From: Blastomussa wellsi
Lineage: Eukaryota > Cnidaria > Anthozoa > Scleractinia > Plerogyridae
DNA: 64,000 bases
Direction: 5' to 3'
NCBI GenBank assembly: GCA_947652115.1
Contig: OX393573.1
Location: 2,819,269 to 2,883,268 of the forward strand
Under the pieces are notes generated by a model. That model saw only the letters and a program-made list of their open reading frames with translations, searched no databases and was not told the DNA's origin. Positions 12,824 through 25,475 of this stretch are shown here, in pieces (the first letter of the stretch is position 1; every line of letters starts with the position of its first letter). Position numbers and translations under genes: made by a program.

Positions 12824-13927
12824 TTATTGATCTACCAGCTCTGAAGGAAGTGGTGCTTTCGGATGTTTGCTTTCAAAGTGCTGTTTGTATGTTTTTGGGT
12901 CTGGCATCTGAGACTAAATTTAATTAAGTTGTGTAATTAAAAATTATAATTAATTATGCTTTTTAGAACTACATGTAATGTACAACATGTACAGTCCCAT
13001 TCTCGTCCCCATATCCCTTTTCGTTTCTCTTAGACGGTGGGGCCTTGATACGAGAAACGAAGGGCCCAGGCTGGGGACTTCTGGACTTCATGTACATGTA
13101 TGTAGTATTGATGTTTCTGCATGTTGTGTGTCGTAATGTGGTGGCTGGCAAACATTTTGACTCCCATGAAAGATTTCTTCGTTCTCAACCAGCCAATAAA
13201 AATTGATTTTTTTGTATTAAATCCTGTCCCCAGAGCACAGTTGGTTCATTTCTTGTCCAAGGTCCTGCCGGCTAAGAGAAACGAAAAGGGCTTTAGGGAC
13301 GAGAATGGTACAGTCCAAAATCAAAATACATGGTGAAGAGAGGATGTGGCAGGGCAGGTTTTTTTACTTTTGTCAATTTATGGTAAGCAGACTTGCTGAG
13401 GTACATTTTGTTTTGCTCGCGACAGGTGTACCTGTGATAAACCGTTCCATGTGTACTGCTTTCAAAACAAGTCCTTATCTGATAAATCCATGCGACTGTT
13501 CACAACAACAAAAGATTTTAACGAAAATTCACCATGTCACACAAAGCGAATTTTGTTGCACCACTGAATTTGTCTGCATGCGTCACAGCAACTTATCGCC
13601 AGGTGGTAACTGTGTGGGTCAGTATGTGTCTCCACTGATTTGCTAGACAGTGTGACAATGCCTGGCATTGGCTGCTCTGGAGGTCGCCATGGACACTTGC
13701 ATGCCGCATCGAGGAAAATGTCTCACCTGGCACCACCATCTTTTTGCACACCTTTCCCAATGTCATCCATTGGAGGTGATTTTACATACCTTACACACAG
13801 TACAAGTGAAGACCAAGGCCTTTTGTGCAGCAGCCTTTTGATCAGGTCCTCCTTGCGACTTTTTAAGTTTCTCCATCTTCTGCGCATTTTTTTGCTGTGA
13901 CTGAAATTTTTGGTGACCACGAGCCAT
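12824..13927 (-). CDS. ZNF706: ZNF706-like small zinc finger protein
   Basis: Two coding exons on the minus strand, 13927-13790 and 12913-12824, join in phase 0 to give 75 aa (human ZNF706 is 76). The N-terminus MARGHQKFQSQQKNAQK is the basic, Q/K-rich family start (4F5/SERF-like segment). It is followed by QKAAAQKALVFTCTVCK and, after the intron, SQMPDPKTYKQHFESKHPK. One C2H2 finger results, with the cysteine pair in CTVCK and histidines in KQHFESKH. The acceptor AG at 13934-13935 lies only a few bases upstream of the ATG, so a 5' UTR exon must lie further right. The family is small and nuclear; reported links to translational and stemness control are general knowledge, not visible here. The intron holds a MITE (12990-13316). 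The gene is divergent from RCC1L. Confidence 0.92.
12990..13316. mobile_element. MITE with about 50-bp terminal inverted repeats (CTCGTCCCC family)
   Basis: The left arm (ACAGTCCCATTCTCGTCCCC… to about 13040) is mirrored by 13267-13316 (…GGGACGAGAATGGTACAGTCC). It is non-coding and lies in the ZNF706-like intron. Related ends occur near 33194-33262, 33715-33775, 62197-62490 and 62729-63025. Confidence 0.7.
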
Positions 13928-14112
13928 TGGTAACTAGAAGTGTAAGGAAACAGAGAAAATGTATCATGAATGCATTGGAAACTGTTGAACAATGTTCCTT
14001 TGTTATCCAGAAAGTTCTTGAAAAAATTATTTGAAATAAGCTTGTGACTTGTGGCCAGTCTTTCTAAAAACTACAGGCAATTTTTGAGCACATGAGTTCT
14101 AAGTCTAGAGTA

Positions 14113-14143
14113 CTTGAGGGTGGGGTGGGGGGGGGGGGGGTGT
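14113..14143. repeat. Poly-G tract
   Basis: GGGGTGGGGTG followed by a long G run, upstream of the ZNF706-like coding exon. Non-coding. Confidence 0.7.
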
Positions 14144-15060
14144 CGGCAGGGGAGCAGTTGATCCCTGGGCAAACGAAGTCACTACCACAGTTTCCTTTTG
14201 CTGTTTAGGGTTTAGTACAAATGCGAAAGCAATTGCATTTACTTCTCTTGAATAAAAGAAAGGGAAAATTATTCCTTATGTTTTGCTCGACTGGTAACAT
14301 ATTCACAACGACTGTGTCGATCTAAATACACTAATCCCGCAGCTTTCTTTGACAAAACCTACAGTCAACTTGGCTCCACCTCATTTATTGTTCAAGTGGT
14401 GTATGATTTTAATAGGAATAAGTTTGTTATGCATGCTTGTCCATACAAATTTCAAATAAGAAAAAATATACTGTTCATCATTACTTGTGAAATTACAAAG
14501 ACGTTGTGCTGCGGCGTTTCCCGCGAAGATAATGACTCTTATACTATAAAGCTGATAAAATTATAGATGAACGTGGTTCTGATTTACAATTTATAATCAT
14601 GATCATTTCGTCGCCGATTATTGAGAAAGATGAAACAACGAAAATTCATCACCCAAGCCATTATATTGCCATATGCTTTGTCCTGAATCGAAAAATGAAC
14701 CAGCGCATGCGATCTGGCACTCTGTACTGTTTATCAGTCACAAATTAGATATCCAAACGTTATATTCAAAAGTGTCACCTATCGAATACCTTACGCGAGC
14801 ATGGTTGTTCATTTGATCAAATAAACCTCAATGTCCGGCGATGTGATTCAATCACCACATTTTTCAAAGTTCGCTTTACCACCACTTGTTTGGAAGCTCA
14901 ACACCATCAGGACCAACCAGAGTACCTCTACCATATAAATAGTTAAAGCTATAACTTAACTGGTACCCACCTGATAAATATAAACTTTCTTTATCCAAAA
15001 AAACGAACCTCAAAAAGTTAACACATGTACATTCGCGTGGAAGTTGTTCTCAAACTCGAA

Positions 15061-15160
15061 TATGTGACGTCATCGTGACCATAGCTCCCTGCGTGCAGTT
15101 TGGCGAGGAACGCCTGGCGGAAATTGTTGCGTTAGCTTTTGGCAGGAAAGTCCATTTGCG
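15061..15160 (+). promoter_or_regulatory. Probable promoter and 5' UTR exon of RCC1L, with CRE palindrome
   Basis: A perfect CRE/ATF palindrome TGACGTCA lies at 15065-15072. The GC-richer block that follows ends in a strong donor (TTTGCG|GTAAGT, exon end 15160) and contains no useful ATG. It fits a non-coding first exon spliced to the acceptor at 15999/16000. The divergent ZNF706-like gene may share this region. Inferred. Confidence 0.45.
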
Positions 15161-16090
15161 GTAAGTTTGTGTTAAGGCACGCTGCTGTTTAAGTAAGATC
15201 AGGATAGTAAGATTAAATGTAAGGCTAATTGTGTTGGTTATTGGTAGTGCTGATATCGAAGGCTTTTGTATGTATGCTGTTTAATTTTATGCCCCTCGAT
15301 GACGATCGATTGCATCTGCACGTGTGTTTGATCAACTGACAGCTGATTGGCAGTTTAAAACTCCAGTTCTCACGCACTGAAAACGCAACTGAAATGTTTC
15401 TCTTTTGCTCAACCGTATCTTGATTGAATTCTAAATAGGCTGTTTTGTAGATCAAGACTTGTGTTCAGTCGTTGCTTTTTCACAGGTAAATCCGCCATAT
15501 TGAATGTAAATTCCTTTCTGGTTTCTCCACAAAGATTGGTGCAGGACATGTACCTCCAACCAATCGATTGTTACTTATCTGCCAAAATTCAATTTGAGCA
15601 TAATCTCCAGTGGAAGTAGGGGGTGGGAGGGTCAGCAGAAGGTTTTGCACCAAATTGAGTTTGTGGCACCGTCAGTGAAAACAACTATTCTTTCGGTGTT
15701 ATGTACATTTGAAGATTTCCTGGAATTCTTACACTACAACACTGACACTACTTATACATTACAATACAATACTTCTCCACAATTTGTTTCAGCTTTAATA
15801 TGTCATCCGCACTTACTGCTATACTGTGTTATTTATTTTACTTTGATAAAAAGTTGGCACTTAGTCTGAAACATCTTAAAATTACTACTTTTTGCAGCAA
15901 TCAGACTCTCTGTATATAGAGTTAAAGTCGTATATAACAGCTTACAGCTGTTATGTGCATACATTATTTTGGCATTGGATTCTTTCTTTGTCCTTTCAGT
16001 TAAAGAGTATAAATGGAATAATATACACTCAGACTGTGTGTAGTGATAATGACGTTATTCACAACCTGGATAAAAAGATTTTGACATCCA

Positions 16091-17828
16091 ATGAGCTTTG
16101 TGCGTCATCACCTGATCAGCAGATCACAGATGAAATGGCTGATGAAACACTCTGCATTGGTGTTTGGTCAGCTAAGAAATAAAGGTACTGAAGTCTATTA
16201 AAAAGGGTTTGGCAAATATCTCTGGTGACAAGAACATTGAGAGTGCTTTGTTGTGAAGTGAAGATGATATTATCCAGTAAGGAGACAAGCTACTCGTAAT
16301 TTTGTTCTGGTTTCTTTATAAATGAGCACATGCCTAACACTTTATTATATGCATTGATCTGATGTGTATTGTTTGGCTTGAGCTTGAGAAAGTCAGAATG
16401 AGGTTAGCCTGTGGGCTAGAGTCACAGTCACCCCCTCATGTGTGGTGACACAATCTTTTTCAGGCTCTTGGTCCCAGTTCTCCTCGGTAGCCTATGTTTG
16501 GGGATCTGGGGATGGTGGACAGCTGGGCACTAGTACCCAGGAATGTAGCCTTGTACCTATCAAACTGTCTGTTCCTCATAAAGTAAGTACACTGCAAGAA
16601 TGTAGTATTCATATTCATATAATTTGTTTGAGCTTTCCTTGGCTATTAATTATCCGACCAGTAATCTGATTAGAAGACATCGAGGTAATTACATGGCCAC
16701 ACAGATATATGAAATTTCTCTTCAAGTGTTGTAGTAAGCCGGTGAAATATTTTTCAACGCAAGAAGAGAAATTTTTGATCTCGAAGCAGCCAATCATGTA
16801 ATGTTCTTTTTATCATACAAACAGCAATGAAATACTAACTTCACTTTCGCTGCAAGAGGCACAGTTTACTATGTATCCAAAGCAATCATGGTGATCTTGT
16901 CACGTGTGAAGTTGCACATGTCATTTTTTTCATGTGAAAACTCATCTGGTATTTTGGGTGTTTGGGATGTTAGCTGGTGGTAGTACCTTTGCAGGGAGGC
17001 GGTTGCACCCGTCTCAGGGTGGCTGAACTACACTGGTCCACACGCAAAACCCAGCACTGACGTATGGCTCCCAGAAGTTGCAGGCATTGCAACGGCCACA
17101 CCCCGGACAATGGTGTCGACCCACCGGCCGAACTACGTCAGGGTAGGGGAAGGAAAATCCTGATAACACACCAACCCTCTCCATCGGAGTTGGTCGTAGG
17201 GCCAATCACCCTACACCGTAAAAAAAACCTAGATTACGGAAACTAGAAAAAAATGGCCCTATTCTCCCAGAGGAGAGCTAGGAAATAAGTCATTTCACTG
17301 ATATAATAATAAAAATTGCTAAACATCAATTAAATACCAGACTAGATCTCAGACTCATTCGCTGATCACAATACACTGTGCAAGTTCAATAAAACAATAA
17401 AGTACAGTGTAACTAATGTTGTTGATACTAACAGTACCAGTATTAATGTATTATAATTTATGGTCTAGATAATGCATTAGACAACTTTGCATCTACGTGT
17501 GTGATATAATTGTACTTTATTAATTATATCATTCTGTGTTGTGGTTTTTTTTTGTTTTGTGCGAAACACAATCTCCTGTAGTGTAATTTAGTTTACTTTA
17601 CTGTGTTAATAGCAGAATTTAGCTTGTATTCTGTGATCAAACAGGTTTCCCATGTAGGCTGTGGATATGGTTTTACTGTAGCAGCTAAAGCAAACAGTTG
17701 CTCCCTATGGACAACTGGCCTGAATTCATTTTCACAGCTGGGGAGAAAGCTGCAATACAGCAACAGGCAAGGTAACACTATAACATAAACAGCATATTTA
17801 ACAGTCATCAATAAAAACAAATGAATAG

Positions 17829-17873
<45 letters not shown>

Positions 17874-20800
17874 GTATAACAATATAATTTGGTTTTATCA
17901 ACTGGGTTGATAATGTCAATTGGCCACCGTAAAGAGATTCAAGAGCTGACGTTTCGAGCGTTAGCCCTTCGTCGGAGCGAATCGACGGTGGACAGACGGT
18001 CCGACGAAGGGCTAACGCTCGAAACGTCAGCTCTTGAATCTCTTTACGGTGGCCAATTGACATTATCAACCCAGTTGATAAAACCAAATTATATCAATAA
18101 AAACAGTCAACTTTAAGAACATCCTGTTGGCAAGCAACCTGTTCAACGTAAGGTCATACAAAATAAAATATTGCTTTGTCCACTTTGTTACATGAAAGAT
18201 TGGAGGTTATGAGGATTGAATTTAACTGTTAGGCCTAAAAATTCAAAAATGGCTTTTTGGCAGTCTCTCTTAAATTCTGAAGTCTCTCTAAGGGATTGTC
18301 ACTAAATTCCAAGGCAAAATTCTTCCGGGAATCTGACGTTTTTGCCGGTAATCGGGAGACTCAGGAAATTTTTGGCCAGGGGAAACATGAAGCAATTTTC
18401 AGGAAGTTTGAGTTTTTTTGGAGAATGTCTCCAAAACATTCTGTGAGATAATTTTGTTATTCCACATTTTCAGAGCTTTTACACAATAGTACTGCTCAAA
18501 CAGCATTTTTAGAGTTGTCATCACACATTCATGTATTCTTTTCTTAATGATCTTAAGTTGCTTCTGTTCTGTTTACAAGATGAATCAGGTCCAGCCACTA
18601 TTGAGCCTTATACAACACCGTCAAGAAAAGTGCAGCAGATTTCTTGTGGTAGATCACATTCTGCAGTATTAATGGATGATGGTGAAGGTACAGATTTTTT
18701 GACTGGTTCATCAGTCAATCTCTAGAATTTATTAAATTTTATATTTAAAAAATCACACAAATCTGATCACCCACCCTATGCCAGATTCAAAACCGAATAC
18801 CAAAGCATTAAGTAGCACACTTACAGGACTATGAAAGATGGAATTATAATTAGTAACCTTTAATTACATGCATCATGGACAATGCATAATATTTAACTCA
18901 TGAATCTTAGTGGTTACCATTGATTTGTAGTTTTGATGTGTGGGGGAAACTTTCATGGGCAGTGTGGAGTTGGAAACATAGACAGAAGATCCATCAAGCA
19001 ATTCACAAAGATACAAAATGTTGCAGGCAAGATTAAACAGGTGTGCTTGCATTTTTAATTTTTTTTCATAATAATATAATTATTCTTTTCATTTTATTGT
19101 GAGTTTGCCAGTTACTGTACAGTATTGCAGTCCTATATAAATCCCATAATTGTATTGGGCCCCCTGACAAGCAAACCATTCAGCTGTCCCATTCTAGCTT
19201 ATTCTAGTTTTGTAAGTTGGTTATACTTTCAACAGTTTTCCTATATGTATTTTTATTATTATTATTTCCAGATAGCATGTGGTTTGGACCACACGCTTCT
19301 GCTGTCTGCTGAAGGCAAAGTGGTGTCCTGTGGCTGGGGTGCTGATGGGCAGACTGGTAAGTCTGTGAGATTAATGCCCAAGTTGTGTGAAATTGGAGCA
19401 GTGCGAGACTGAAAATGCTTTGAAACATGTAAATTAGCTGACTGACTGACTGATAGACCAATGGAGAGATGGAATGAGGGAGAGCGAGTCCAATGAACAG
19501 ACACACAGATGGACGGACAGACAGACAGGTGGCCAGATGGATGACTGACTGACTGACTGGCTGAGTCCCACCTTCAGGGGTTATAGGGAGTACAAAATGT
19601 GAGATTCAGAAACTCAACTGACTCGCTAGTGGAGCATACACCTGTAGGGAGAGAAAAATGGCAGAGCCAGCCAAGATGCAGTTAGGATGTTTTACAATGT
19701 TGTTGCACTGATATCACCGATGTGTTAGAAATTAAAGCTATTGTCAGTAATAGGTGTTTGGTCATTAATGATTTCTCCCAGGGCTGGGTCATTTCAAAGA
19801 TGAAGCAGCTTGTACGCTGATCCAAGGAGAGCTGAAGAATATAAGGATTGAAAACATTGCTACATCAGCAGATTGCTGTTTAGCTCTGTCAGGTATTAAC
19901 TCCTTCTTTACCTTACATTGTAATAAATTGTATTTTGCTCAAGTTGGTCAAATAAAATATGCTTCTCAAACTCATTAAAGGCCATTTCCAATCCGTACTG
20001 CGCAATCTCCGCCTGCAATGTTTATCAAGCCTCGCACATACCTTCTTTGGAATCCACTGATGAAATTATGAATAAAAACTTACCTTTTCCGTCATTATTA
20101 ACAAAACAATAAAAAAAGTAGACAAACCTCGACGATATTCTAACCCGACATTTCAGCCCATTGCAAACTCCCAAACAAAATGACCCGTAATGGTGGACTC
20201 AAAAACTTCATGTACGCAGTTACGGAAGTGTAACGTATCAATGAATTCAAAACAGAAATGTAAACAAATCCCGAGACTGTGCAGTACGGACTGGAAATGG
20301 CCTTTAATGATTCGTGAAGTTAAAACAAAGAAAATCATTACTGTGGATGTACCCAGTGTGTTAATTAGCATAGATTTTGGTGATCAGTTTATCTTCCCGT
20401 TTTTGTTTTGATTGAGAAGATATGTATATCAAACCAATTGCTATCCAAGCCTCAATTTTTTCAAGAATACTTTGCTGTGCATTATACATGTATTTTCACC
20501 TCTCATTTCTGTGTGTGGATATGCCAAAGAAACATTGTCTTGACTTTGCATAATTTACATTTTACATCTTGAGTTAGCAAGAGGTTCAAATTATCAGACC
20601 TGTCGTTTTATGCATGCCTTCAAAATACAAGCCCATGGTTTTGCACACATTTTACAGCAGTGCAAAATGATGCATTATGAAAATCGTTTACTAACTTGGA
20701 TTCAATTTCTACTATTCTCTGTATTGTACATGCATATTTAGATGAAGGAGAAGTATTTTCTTGGGGAAACAATGAATATGGTCAGCTAGCCATCGACAGT

Positions 20801-23800
20801 GATGAAGAGCAGGTGCGCATCTTAACGACAAAATAGAATTACATGTATAACAGAACTTAAAAGTGCATCACTTAGGCTGTCTAAGGGCCTCCACTTTTGG
20901 CAGCCAGCCCCTAGACTGAATAACGCCCCCATGGCTGGCACGGCGCTGCGACCCAGCCATGAGCCCCCGAAACTCTTGGCTGAAACGCTGGCTGAGCAAA
21001 CTCAAACGCAAGCAAAACGTACATCATGTGAGTGATAAGCTACGAACTGCGCATGTGCGAGCAACTCGGACCGTTCACCACCGGTACTATGGGCAATCGT
21101 TGTTGTTATTCCTTTAAATTGCATTTAAATCCATTATAAAATAAATGAACCTTGTTGAATCGCTTGAGAAAAAGGACAATTAGCAAAGTGAGTATACCTG
21201 CTCCTTGTTGATTAACTCTACAGAACTAAGTGAGTGTGAAGAAAGTTTATTTTAACTATAAGGACTTCATGTCGACAATACATTTAGAGTCAGTGTGTCA
21301 TCCAGACACTTTGATTGTTTTGTATCAAAGTAAAAGAAGGAAAAAAGGAAGGTTATAATAAGAACACAGGTTGAGTTCAAATGAGAGTTCCTTTGGGGGG
21401 CTTCTTAATGCTTGCTAACAAAATATAGAACCTGGTTATGGTGTTTGGTCACTTCTTGTAAACTGCTACTACAGACGATATGACTGAGCTGTGGTTTACC
21501 CATGCTCATGGAAATATAGGATTAACTGTACAAGCAAAAAATAAAATGCCGATTTCTCTCACTGAAACTCTGATTATTTTGATTAGTTTGCAGTGCCCGC
21601 AAGAGCCTCATTGCTGAATAATCTACCCAAGATCGCACAAGTGGCAGCTGGTGGCTCGTTTTGTGTTGTTCTTACCGGTAAAGCGTGATATCGTTTAGTA
21701 GCCTATTCTTTTAAAAAGTACATCGGGTTGTCTTACAACACGTGTCCTTTCAGTGTTGCGTGACAACTCAAAGAGCCCATTTCATATCCATTTGGGACTG
21801 TAACACAACACCCCATTCTGGACTTCACAATAGGTGGTTTACACTGTCACGCCATCAAAAAATAAACTCGAAACCATGCAATGAAAACATCTGATAAATT
21901 CATATGTTATAAAATATTAATAGGTAAACAACATCTCCAAGTCTCAGGTCTGTGCGGTACACCATTCGTGAGTTATTTGCCGAAGCATTTCTCGCAAATT
22001 TATAGATCTCAGTATGGAAACGCCATGTTGGTGACCAGCTTGATAAAAATTAAGCAGGCCCAGCGAATTTTGTTTTTAAAATTTTATGACGTCACGTGAA
22101 AACCTTTGCAGGATCCGGTGGTACAAACTCAGCCATGCTGGGACGTAAAAGAATGCAAGTTACGCAGTGGGAGATCCAGAACAAAGCGACTTTATCCAGT
22201 CAAGCTCGACTTTTCTTTGTTTTGGATGTCCCAGTGTGGGAATAATTATAAGCTTGAAGTCCAGCATGGCGGATTTTGTACCATGTGACCGGATTCTGCT
22301 AAGGGCCTATTATATAGTACCCTGTGGGTGCGAATACGGGTCAAACAGAACGGCAGCAGGAGGACTGGTTGCAGGAATGGACTGGATGCCCCATGATGCA
22401 TTGTAAATCACATACAAACATTGTCTTTGACCGATTGGCACGGCGGAAAAAATGTCTGAAAATGGGAACATTTGGGCAATATTTAACGAAACCCGTGGGT
22501 ATTTCAGGTGAAGATTTATACTAGAGGTACATTGTTTTAGGTTTAAATACCTCTCAATTTCCACCTTCATAATTTAAGAATAAGAATTAATACTTTGCAC
22601 TCGAGGTTGGAAGGGTTGTTGTTTTTTTTGTTAAATTTTGTTTTGTTTCTGTTGTTTTGTTTTGTTCTTGTTTTTTTTTTCATTTTGAACTGCAGTCACC
22701 GGAGAACTTTACAGTTGGGGATATGGTGTTCTTGGGCATGGCAGTGAAGTTTTCATTTCGAAGACTCCAAGAAAAATCGAACAGTTTTTTCGCATCGACG
22801 AAACTGTTAAACGCGTGATTTGCGGCCCTGACAACACTGCTGTGATTACAGGTTTGTATACGACACCGAAAGGTTGAAGGCGGCAGCCTGCGGACAGGCT
22901 TCCCGTGGTCTTCCCGAACACTTCCCGAACACTTCCCGAACACTTCCCGAACATTTCCCGAACACTTGGGCCTCCGAGATAGGAGCCTGTTCGCAGGCTA
23001 TAGGCTGTGACAAAATATCATTCATCTTTTGCTACGTAAGTTTAGCGCCTTTTAGTGTAAACTAAAACATTTCGATTTCAGTTCTGCTGAACTTAGGGAA
23101 CGAAATATTGTTATCCGAATTTGTGAGCTGTTATTGCCTTGCAGAAAGTCGTAGCTGACGTTTGAAACCGCGCTTAAAATGGTATTTTTACCTTTGAAAA
23201 CAACAGGTGTTACGTTCCCCGTATCACGAAATTCCGAGATAATATTTCACTAAAGAAAATTAGAGGGTATTACAGGGTCTCCCAAACAGACATTCCATCA
23301 AAATGTTCCGTTGGATGTTCCTAAAAAAGACCTTCAGAAACGAAAGATTATTTTAAATAATAGTTTGCTAAGGTAGAATTACCACTAAACAGTCTGCGAT
23401 AAACCAGAAAGAAACAAGGATGGTTGAGAATGGGGAAGATTGACAAGGATTAAGAACGGTGAAATTGAGAAATTTATCGGCAATGTTTTACATATGAAAT
23501 ACTTTATTTGACAAAGCTCTTTTAGCATATTGTTAATTAGCCTAGAAGAAGAACAACCAGTTTTGTTGCCAAGACACTTAACTTTCACAGTGCCTCTTTC
23601 TACACCGCTGTATGATGGGCTAATACAAAAATTCAATTCGTCAACTCAAACGCACTCATTTTTCTACTGTACAAGTTTTAAAAGGGGTTTTATCTGAGCA
23701 GTAAATTCTTAAAAATAAAGCTCTATGCATGGGATCATAAAAGCCTGTTTGACAGACGATCGCGATAAAATTTCGATGGAGAGAAAACCGCATCGAAATT

Positions 23801-24571
23801 GAAAGCTATGTTTTTGTTCGTCGATCAACTTTCAAGCTTAAAGTCAGCCTTGGCGGCAAACAGCAAGAGAGCACTACATCGTCAAGGAACTTTGAACGGA
23901 TAGTTTGTTTACGATAAATTAATTGCTTGCGGATGCCTTGTGAAGTAACATCTCGCCTTTTTGTCCTCAGATTCAGGTACACTGTATACTTGGGGTAGGG
24001 GGTCGTTTGGAAGACTTGGTCTTGGTTCAAAACACGATCAGTGGATTCCAAAGAAGGTATGTTTAGGCCGGAAATTGTTTTCAGTCGGCGAGAAAGTACT
24101 TCAAGGAACTCCAAGTCTTTGAATTAAATCATAAACACCAAAATAAAGTAGTCGCGTGGTATGGCATAATGAGGATACCTGTAGGTGCAATCAATTTCCC
24201 CGCATCAACTTGTGCGGTGGTTGTTTGTCGACTGATCGGTGGGCGACGGAAGTGAAGCCGCAGTGGCGTGCCCTCTTTCCTTGCCACACCCCATCCCACC
24301 TGGCTACATGCTTCTTATTACGAGGATTTCAATTCTCCTTTCAGCAAATTTAGAGAAAAATCATTACCGCTACACATACCTCCACGTCATCTGCGAAGAC
24401 ATTTTCTGCTGCAGCCGTAAACGTCTTGAATGACAATTAAACGCGCGAAAAAAGAAGACTTATTTTGATTTAACCCCTAACTTGTTGGATTTCTAGGTTG
24501 AACTGCCTGGTGACGTCGTAGAAGTAAGCTGTGGCGTGGATCACATGGCGGCCGTCGTCAAGTGCAGTTAG
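16091..24571 (+). CDS. RCC1L: RCC1-like mitochondrial protein (RCC1L/WBSCR16)
   Basis: Twelve coding exons join in phase to 410 aa: 16091-16184, 16464-16582, 17645-17771, 18580-18687, 18931-19040, 19272-19356, 19782-19892, 20742-20812, 21587-21677, 22696-22851, 23971-24056, 24497-24571. The start is the first ATG after an in-frame stop at 16082. The first ~30 residues (MSFVRHHLISRSQMKW…) are basic with no acidic residue, as in a mitochondrial presequence. Seven-bladed RCC1 repeats follow: YVWGSGDGGQLG, CGYGFTV, ISCGRSHSAVL, CGGNFHGQCG, IACGLDHTLLLS, CGWGADGQTGLGHF, FSWGNNEYGQL, YSWGYGVLGHG, YTWGRGSFGRLG and CGVDHMAAVV. CGWGADGQTGLGHY and the C-terminal VDVACGVDHM are hallmarks of human RCC1L (464 aa), which acts in mitochondrial ribosome assembly and as an exchange factor. 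Acceptor 15999/16000 places a 5' UTR exon upstream. Paralogue confusion with RCC2 is unlikely. Confidence 0.94.
16980..17260. repeat. GC-rich interspersed segment in RCC1L intron 2, unidentified
   Basis: Its composition is much more GC-rich than the flanking intron (…CCCGGACAATGGTGTCGACC…). No splice-bounded exon is evident, so a SINE or LINE fragment is likely. I do not recognise the family. Confidence 0.3.
17827..18095. repeat. Inverted pair of Penelope-type repeat tails (copies 3 and 4)
   Basis: Copy 3 is in minus orientation (17827-17983) and copy 4 in plus orientation (18001-18095). They are head-to-head around a short spacer in RCC1L intron 3. Each contains the CCGACGA…GAAACGTC core and the GGCCAATTGACATT tail. 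The pair forms a foldback of roughly 95 bp per arm. Confidence 0.7.
19437..19562. repeat. GACT/GACA-type degenerate tetranucleotide repeat
   Basis: Imperfect CTGA/GACAGA repeats in RCC1L intron 6. Confidence 0.6.
19972..20310. mobile_element. MITE with about 29-bp terminal inverted repeats
   Basis: The left end TCATTAAAGGCCATTTCCAA and right end …TGGAAATGGCCTTTAATGA are inverted over about 29 bp. The interior has no ORF of note. A diverged relative lacking clear ends lies at about 60013-60215. Located in RCC1L intron 7. Confidence 0.65.
22911..22965. repeat. 11-bp minisatellite (CTTCCCGAACA)n, about 5 units
   Basis: Tandem CTTCCCGAACA units in RCC1L intron 10, inside a repeat bounded by GCCTGCGGACAGGC-like and GAGCCTGTTCGCAGGC-like ends. 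Confidence 0.8.
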
Positions 24572-24907
24572 CATTTCACCAGAGTTCGTGACACTGTGTC
24601 ACGCAACACAAGAAAGAAGGAAGCCAGACAGAGCGTGACTGAGGACAGAATTGCCCTTAGCAAAGGCCGTGCATTTTGTTTTTCATTTTGGATGGGAGAA
24701 TTTGGTGATACATCAAACACTTGCCCACAAGTTTAAAGTTTTTAATTCTCGCCACTCATCTGTTTTACAAGGGATTTAACTGCAAAGGGAGGGAATTGTT
24801 TTTCGTATTAAAATGTTCAGCCATTTTAATGTTACAATACCAGAGTACTATGAAGAGTTTGTTGTAACAAATTTACTATTAAGATAATCTACTAGATGAA
24901 CATGAAT

Positions 24908-24912
24908 CCTGG
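24908..24912. repeat. Target-site duplication CCTGG (left copy)
   Basis: CCTGG directly abuts the LTR at 24913 and is repeated at 32188-32192 after the other LTR. Confidence 0.85.
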
Positions 24913-25370
24913 TGTAGCGTACCTAGGCGCTGAGGTATTAATAAAGTAAACCTTCACTACCCAGTGGTTCGTACTCGCTTCATTCCTATACTGTTCCAAG
25001 CTAGAGTCTATCAACACAATAGCGTAGATTTAGCGATCCAGTTTAATGTCAACTTTGATAGCGTCAAATAGCGGTTCGAACTGGAATAAACGTACAAAAA
25101 AAAACTCTAAATACAAGCAAATACGAGCAAAAATACAATAGAAAGCAAACTTACATCACTGGGCCATGATATTCCAACAAAGAAGAGGAAATTACACAGT
25201 TAAATCACTATATAGAATGCAAATCACTGTAAAACCTCCGAGCCACGTTTTTCTCCCGTTCTCACGTGCGAATCCGCTGACCGCACGTGAATAACAAGTC
25301 CGCTGACCGGAAATGAAACATAACGATAACAATGTTCATATTTATGCTAAACAGTTCTTCAGCCACTACA
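24913..25370 (-). repeat. 3' LTR of BEL/Pao element
   Basis: Long terminal repeat of 458 bp, same sequence as 31730-32187. On the plus strand it contains AATAAA near 24941, which could act as a cryptic poly(A) signal for RCC1L transcripts. Confidence 0.93.
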
Positions 25371-25475
25371 TCCCGCCCCCAATGCGTTCTCTAGGAGACG
25401 CATTCACATACAACAAAAGGGGGCTGAAGCTAAGATATCTTCAAGTGTTCAGTGTTCATGGATGGGTTTACAGGT

